Below are positions 29,703 through 32,307 of a stretch of DNA of 32,307 nt, piece after piece. This DNA is from a virus. Location of the stretch: IMG/VR virus record IMGVR_UViG_3300030380_003424, positions 1-32,307 of that record. The stretch is one strand, 5' to 3'. The notes beneath the pieces are model-generated. The model saw nothing but the letters and a program-made list of their open reading frames with translations. It was not told where the DNA came from and ran no database searches. A program made the position numbers and the translations under genes. Position 1 is the stretch's first letter. The number at the start of each line of letters is the position of its first letter.

Positions 29703-30136
29703 CTCTCGCCTCCTCTGTATGGATTCCATTTAGTGGGGGCCGCTCGTGGTCTTGTGATCAATGCCAATCTAAAAAAGGATTGAGACGACTCCGAGGAAAT
29801 TGTGGAGGAGCATTCCAAGCGGGACTCCCTTTATCTGATACGGATGAAAGAGGACGCTTTATTCCAGGATATCGCGTTGCTCCAAATTGTGGAGAGTTCT
29901 TCTCAGATCTCAAAGTCCGATCGTGTCCTATTGCGGATATGAATCGACTCGCTCCAATCATTACAGCTTATCATCGACATCGAAAAGGACTCCTATCCTT
30001 AACGGAATCTTTTAAAAGTCCTTCATGTGCAATCGTTGAAGCCTATGATATATTAGAAAATAATACGGATGAAATGATCCGACGTTCCCAAGAACAAAAG
30101 TTGAAGGAGATTAACAATGGCACAAACGCAAGTTGA
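29690..30136 (+). CDS. -1 frameshift extension of the tail chaperone (GT-like)
   Basis: The -1 frame is open from 29690 and has no good start codon, so it is probably reached by slippage at 29693-29699. The fusion would have 313 residues: 168 from the short form plus 145 from here, the first new codon being ATA at 29699. The new part has Cys pairs reminiscent of zinc binding (C-D-Q-C near the start, then GNCGG, PNCGE and SCP) and a helical C-terminus (DEMIRRSQEQKLKEI). It overlaps the tape measure start by 20 bases. Initiation at ATG 29719 or TTG 29780 is possible but less convincing. Confidence 0.85.
   Translation, partial: LGKIALASSVWIPFSGGRSWSCDQCQSKKGLRRLRGNCGGAFQAGLPLSDTDERGRFIPGYRVAPNCGEFFSDLKVRSCPIADMNRLAPIITAYHRHRKGLLSLTESFKSPSCAIVEAYDILENNTDEMIRRSQEQKLKEINNGTNAS
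29693..29699 (+). other. Programmed -1 ribosomal frameshift site GGGAAAA
   Basis: The heptamer fits X-XXY-YYZ in the short-form frame (G GGA AAA) and is followed at once by TAG (29700-29702). Slippage moves the ribosome into the -1 frame, open to 30136. Lambda uses the near-identical GGGAAAG. I could not assign a convincing downstream stem by eye. Confidence 0.9.
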
Positions 30137-32261
30137 AATAGAAGTCGAGTTAAGTGGGACGCAAAAAGTCGAGAAGGGGATTAAGGAGATCGAAGGAGGA
30201 TTGGAGGGAATTGGAGAGACAGGATCAAAACTCACTCAAGCTCTCGGATCAACAAATGAGAAACTCGGAGAAGGCTTGGAGGCGGTTTCGGGTACGGTGG
30301 GAGATGTGCGCGAAGCATTTGGAGAGCTTGGATCTTCCATCACTACAATCGGACAAACTGGAGTAAAAGGATTCATGTCCTTGATCGGTCCTCTCGGTAT
30401 GGTAGTGAGTGCAGGAATAGCAGTATATGAGACATTTAGACTAATTACAGGAGCCGCACAAGAAGCAGAGGAAGCACAAGAGGCAATGAACGCGGCCGCT
30501 GGAGATCTCCAAGCTAAACTAGAAGCACTTGCAGAGAAGGGAGTTATCCTCTCAACTAAAGAACTCCAAGCTTTCTCCAAAGCTGTCTTAGATTCTCAAA
30601 TCCAAAAAGAGAGAATTCAACTACAATTTGAGAAACAAAAGAAAGTATTCATTGAATTAGCGGACGCTCAAAGAGAACTCAATGTTTTAACGGATCAATC
30701 AACTGATCTCACTAAAGAAAACTTTAGGACTCGGATGGAAGCTCTTGCAGGATTATCCAAAGCGAGAGCGAGACACACCAAAGCAATATTAAAAGAAGAG
30801 CAGGCTCTTTCTAAACTTAGCCAAATGCAAACGAGAGCAGAAGAGAAGATTAGAAAGGCCGCAGTACAAGAGCAAGATCTTGAGAAGAGAGGAACGGATC
30901 AACTCAGGACGGACGCTCTTAAACTGCTTAGTTTAGAGAAAGAACTTAAACTCATTGAGACTCGTCAAGATACAGTTGCAGAGACAGAGCTTCAAATCAG
31001 AAGATTAGGAGAAGTTGAGACAAGCTATCTTGAGACTAAACAGAAGCTAGAGGATGCAACTCGGGAAGAAGTGGAGACCTTTCTTAAGGGAATCAAGCAA
31101 AGAAATAAGGGATTAAGTGAATCCTTCATTGCTAGGAAAAAGACCGAGGAAGAGATCCGCAAACTTGAAACAAGAGCGATTGAAAAGGAGATCGATGAAT
31201 ATGAGGCATCCAGAAAGATTCTCCGAGAAAAAAGAAAAGTAGAGAGAGAGCAACGATTTAGAAAAGATGTCGCTCTCCAAGCTCGTCTCAATCAAATCAA
31301 GATTAAAATGGATCTTGAAGGAATGGATCAAGAGATTGCTTTAGAGAATGAGAAACATCGATCCATTATCCAACTCACAAAAAAGAACAGTCTAGAGAAA
31401 CAAGTAGAGGAGCAAAGACACCAACTCGCTCTAAAGAAGATCTTTGAAAAAGAGCAAAGAGAGAAAGATCATCAAAGACAAATAGAGCTAGATAAAATTA
31501 GAGAGCAGAATCAAATGGAGATTGAACTTCAATTTGATCTACAGAGAGGAAAACTCCAAGCTCAACAGCAGGGACAAGGATTTGGAACCGAATTGGAGAA
31601 GATCCAATTTGAATCGGATCAAAGACTCAAGATTTTAGAGCTAGAGTTTGAGAGAGAGATCACACTTGCAAAAATGAAAGAGGAAGATCTTACGTCAATT
31701 CAAAAAAGATTTGCTGTCGAGAGACTAGCAATTACACAAGAGTCGACAAGAGAACAAGCCGATCTTCTCTCTGAATACTTCGCGGAATACTCGGAGGGAT
31801 TCGCTCAAGCTGGATTTAATGCGCTCTTCTTTGGAGAGTCTTTCCAAGAGGCTACTTCTCAAATCCTCAAAGCACTCGCCCAACAGGCTGTAAGTCAAGC
31901 GGTAATGAAGACCGCGGAAGGATTTGGACTCCTAGCTTTGGGACAACCGGGAGCCGCTCTCGCTTTCAAATCAGCAGCTCTCTTTGCAACCGCGGCAAGC
32001 GTCGCAGGTCTTGCATCGAATGCGCTTGGAGGAGGAGGAGGTGGAGCATCTCAAGCAGGAGCATCTCCGACGGGTCAGCCTTCAGTCGCTCCAACTCCAG
32101 AGAGAGAAGAAGTCACGACGGACTCAATGGTATTTAACATTAACTTCGGAGGAGCTGTCGTCTATGATACCAAGAAAGCCGCGGAGCAAGCCTTTGCCGA
32201 TCGTCTCGTCTCAATTATGAACACTCCTAGAAGGGGAGCTGTCCAATTCCAAAGGAGATAA
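30117..32261 (+). CDS. Tape measure protein
   Basis: The 714-residue protein is mostly long alpha-helical coiled coil (about 115-560, rich in Glu, Lys, Gln and Arg). It has a hydrophobic segment at 88-115 (SLIGPLGMVVSAGIAVYETF) and an Ala/Gly-rich C-terminal part (about 586-650) with a poly-Gly run. This is the classical tape measure plan: it sets tail length and may enter the host membrane. At about 0.15 nm per residue a tail of roughly 105 nm would be expected (an estimate from the general rule). It overlaps the frameshift product by 20 bases. The next gene begins 3 bases after its stop. Confidence 0.92.
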   Translation: MAQTQVEIEVELSGTQKVEKGIKEIEGGLEGIGETGSKLTQALGSTNEKLGEGLEAVSGTVGDVREAFGELGSSITTIGQTGVKGFMSLIGPLGMVVSAGIAVYETFRLITGAAQEAEEAQEAMNAAAGDLQAKLEALAEKGVILSTKELQAFSKAVLDSQIQKERIQLQFEKQKKVFIELADAQRELNVLTDQSTDLTKENFRTRMEALAGLSKARARHTKAILKEEQALSKLSQMQTRAEEKIRKAAVQEQDLEKRGTDQLRTDALKLLSLEKELKLIETRQDTVAETELQIRRLGEVETSYLETKQKLEDATREEVETFLKGIKQRNKGLSESFIARKKTEEEIRKLETRAIEKEIDEYEASRKILREKRKVEREQRFRKDVALQARLNQIKIKMDLEGMDQEIALENEKHRSIIQLTKKNSLEKQVEEQRHQLALKKIFEKEQREKDHQRQIELDKIREQNQMEIELQFDLQRGKLQAQQQGQGFGTELEKIQFESDQRLKILELEFEREITLAKMKEEDLTSIQKRFAVERLAITQESTREQADLLSEYFAEYSEGFAQAGFNALFFGESFQEATSQILKALAQQAVSQAVMKTAEGFGLLALGQPGAALAFKSAALFATAASVAGLASNALGGGGGGASQAGASPTGQPSVAPTPEREEVTTDSMVFNINFGGAVVYDTKKAAEQAFADRLVSIMNTPRRGAVQFQRR

Positions 32262-32264
32262 TAA

Positions 32265-32307
32265 ATGCCTTTAAATAATCCTTCTCCAAACTTCGCTCTA
32301 TTATCCT
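32265..32307 (+). CDS. 5' end of the large tail tip/hub gene, cut by the right edge
   Basis: ATG 32265 has AAAGGAG at 32251-32257 with 7-base spacing. Fourteen codons (MPLNNPSPNFALLS) plus one base fit before the edge. Base 32307 plus bases 1-2 complete a Ser codon, and the frame then continues from base 3 without a stop to 2618. This is the natural start of the gene listed at 1-2618. Confidence 0.8.
   Translation, partial: MPLNNPSPNFALLS

Overview
The window looks like an entire genome of a tailed double-stranded DNA phage with a long non-contractile tail (siphovirus type). It holds a terminase, a portal, a protease/scaffold, a major capsid protein, connector proteins, a major tail protein, frameshifted tail chaperones, a 714-residue tape measure, fibres and a lysis cassette. 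Genes are packed tightly, many joined by ATGA or TAATG overlaps, and no gene-free stretch exceeds about 240 bases. I saw no integrase, excisionase or tRNA, so a virulent lifestyle is more likely. The host cannot be named. The B12-dependent ribonucleotide reductase and ThyX fit phages of environmental, often aquatic, bacteria, but that is inference.

The two ends fit together. The gene that starts at 32265 runs off the right end in exactly the frame that is open from base 3 at the left end. Joining them gives one uninterrupted 886-residue tail gene directly after the tape measure. The window is therefore probably a circular, or circularly permuted, 32,307-bp assembly cut inside that gene.

Layout. 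1-9868 (+): tail tip/hub protein, endolysin and holin-like gene, a receptor-binding module (a fibre with 11 repeats and three related small proteins), two membrane proteins and a class II ribonucleotide reductase. 9834-11432 (-): RecT-like annealing protein, a small membrane protein and a Cro/XRE-type regulator. 11563-13522 (+): a replication initiator with iterons inside its own gene, a DnaC/IstB-like helicase loader and a small helix-turn-helix protein. 13621-14982 (-): dCMP deaminase, ThyX and a membrane coiled-coil protein. 15101-19889 (+): ribbon-helix-helix regulator, single-strand binding protein, small and large terminase with a putative PD-(D/E)XK nuclease gene between them, then a cytosine-5 methyltransferase that shares about 980 bases with a second long reading frame. 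20123-32261 (+): portal, protease with internal scaffold start, decoration protein, capsid, MuF-like protein, connector, tail completion and terminator proteins, tail tube, chaperones with a GGGAAAA slippery site, and tape measure.

How it works together. Two divergent promoter regions (11433-11562 and 14983-15100) split early expression into four transcription units, and each has a small DNA-binding regulator gene beside it. Replication probably starts at the iterons inside the initiator gene. The reductase, dCMP deaminase and ThyX supply deoxynucleotides. The late genes run rightwards from about 20000, through the window edge, to the reductase.

The most unusual element is the dual-frame region 18615-19889. 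The methyltransferase and a 424-residue protein are read from two frames of the same DNA, and both frames carry recognisable protein motifs.
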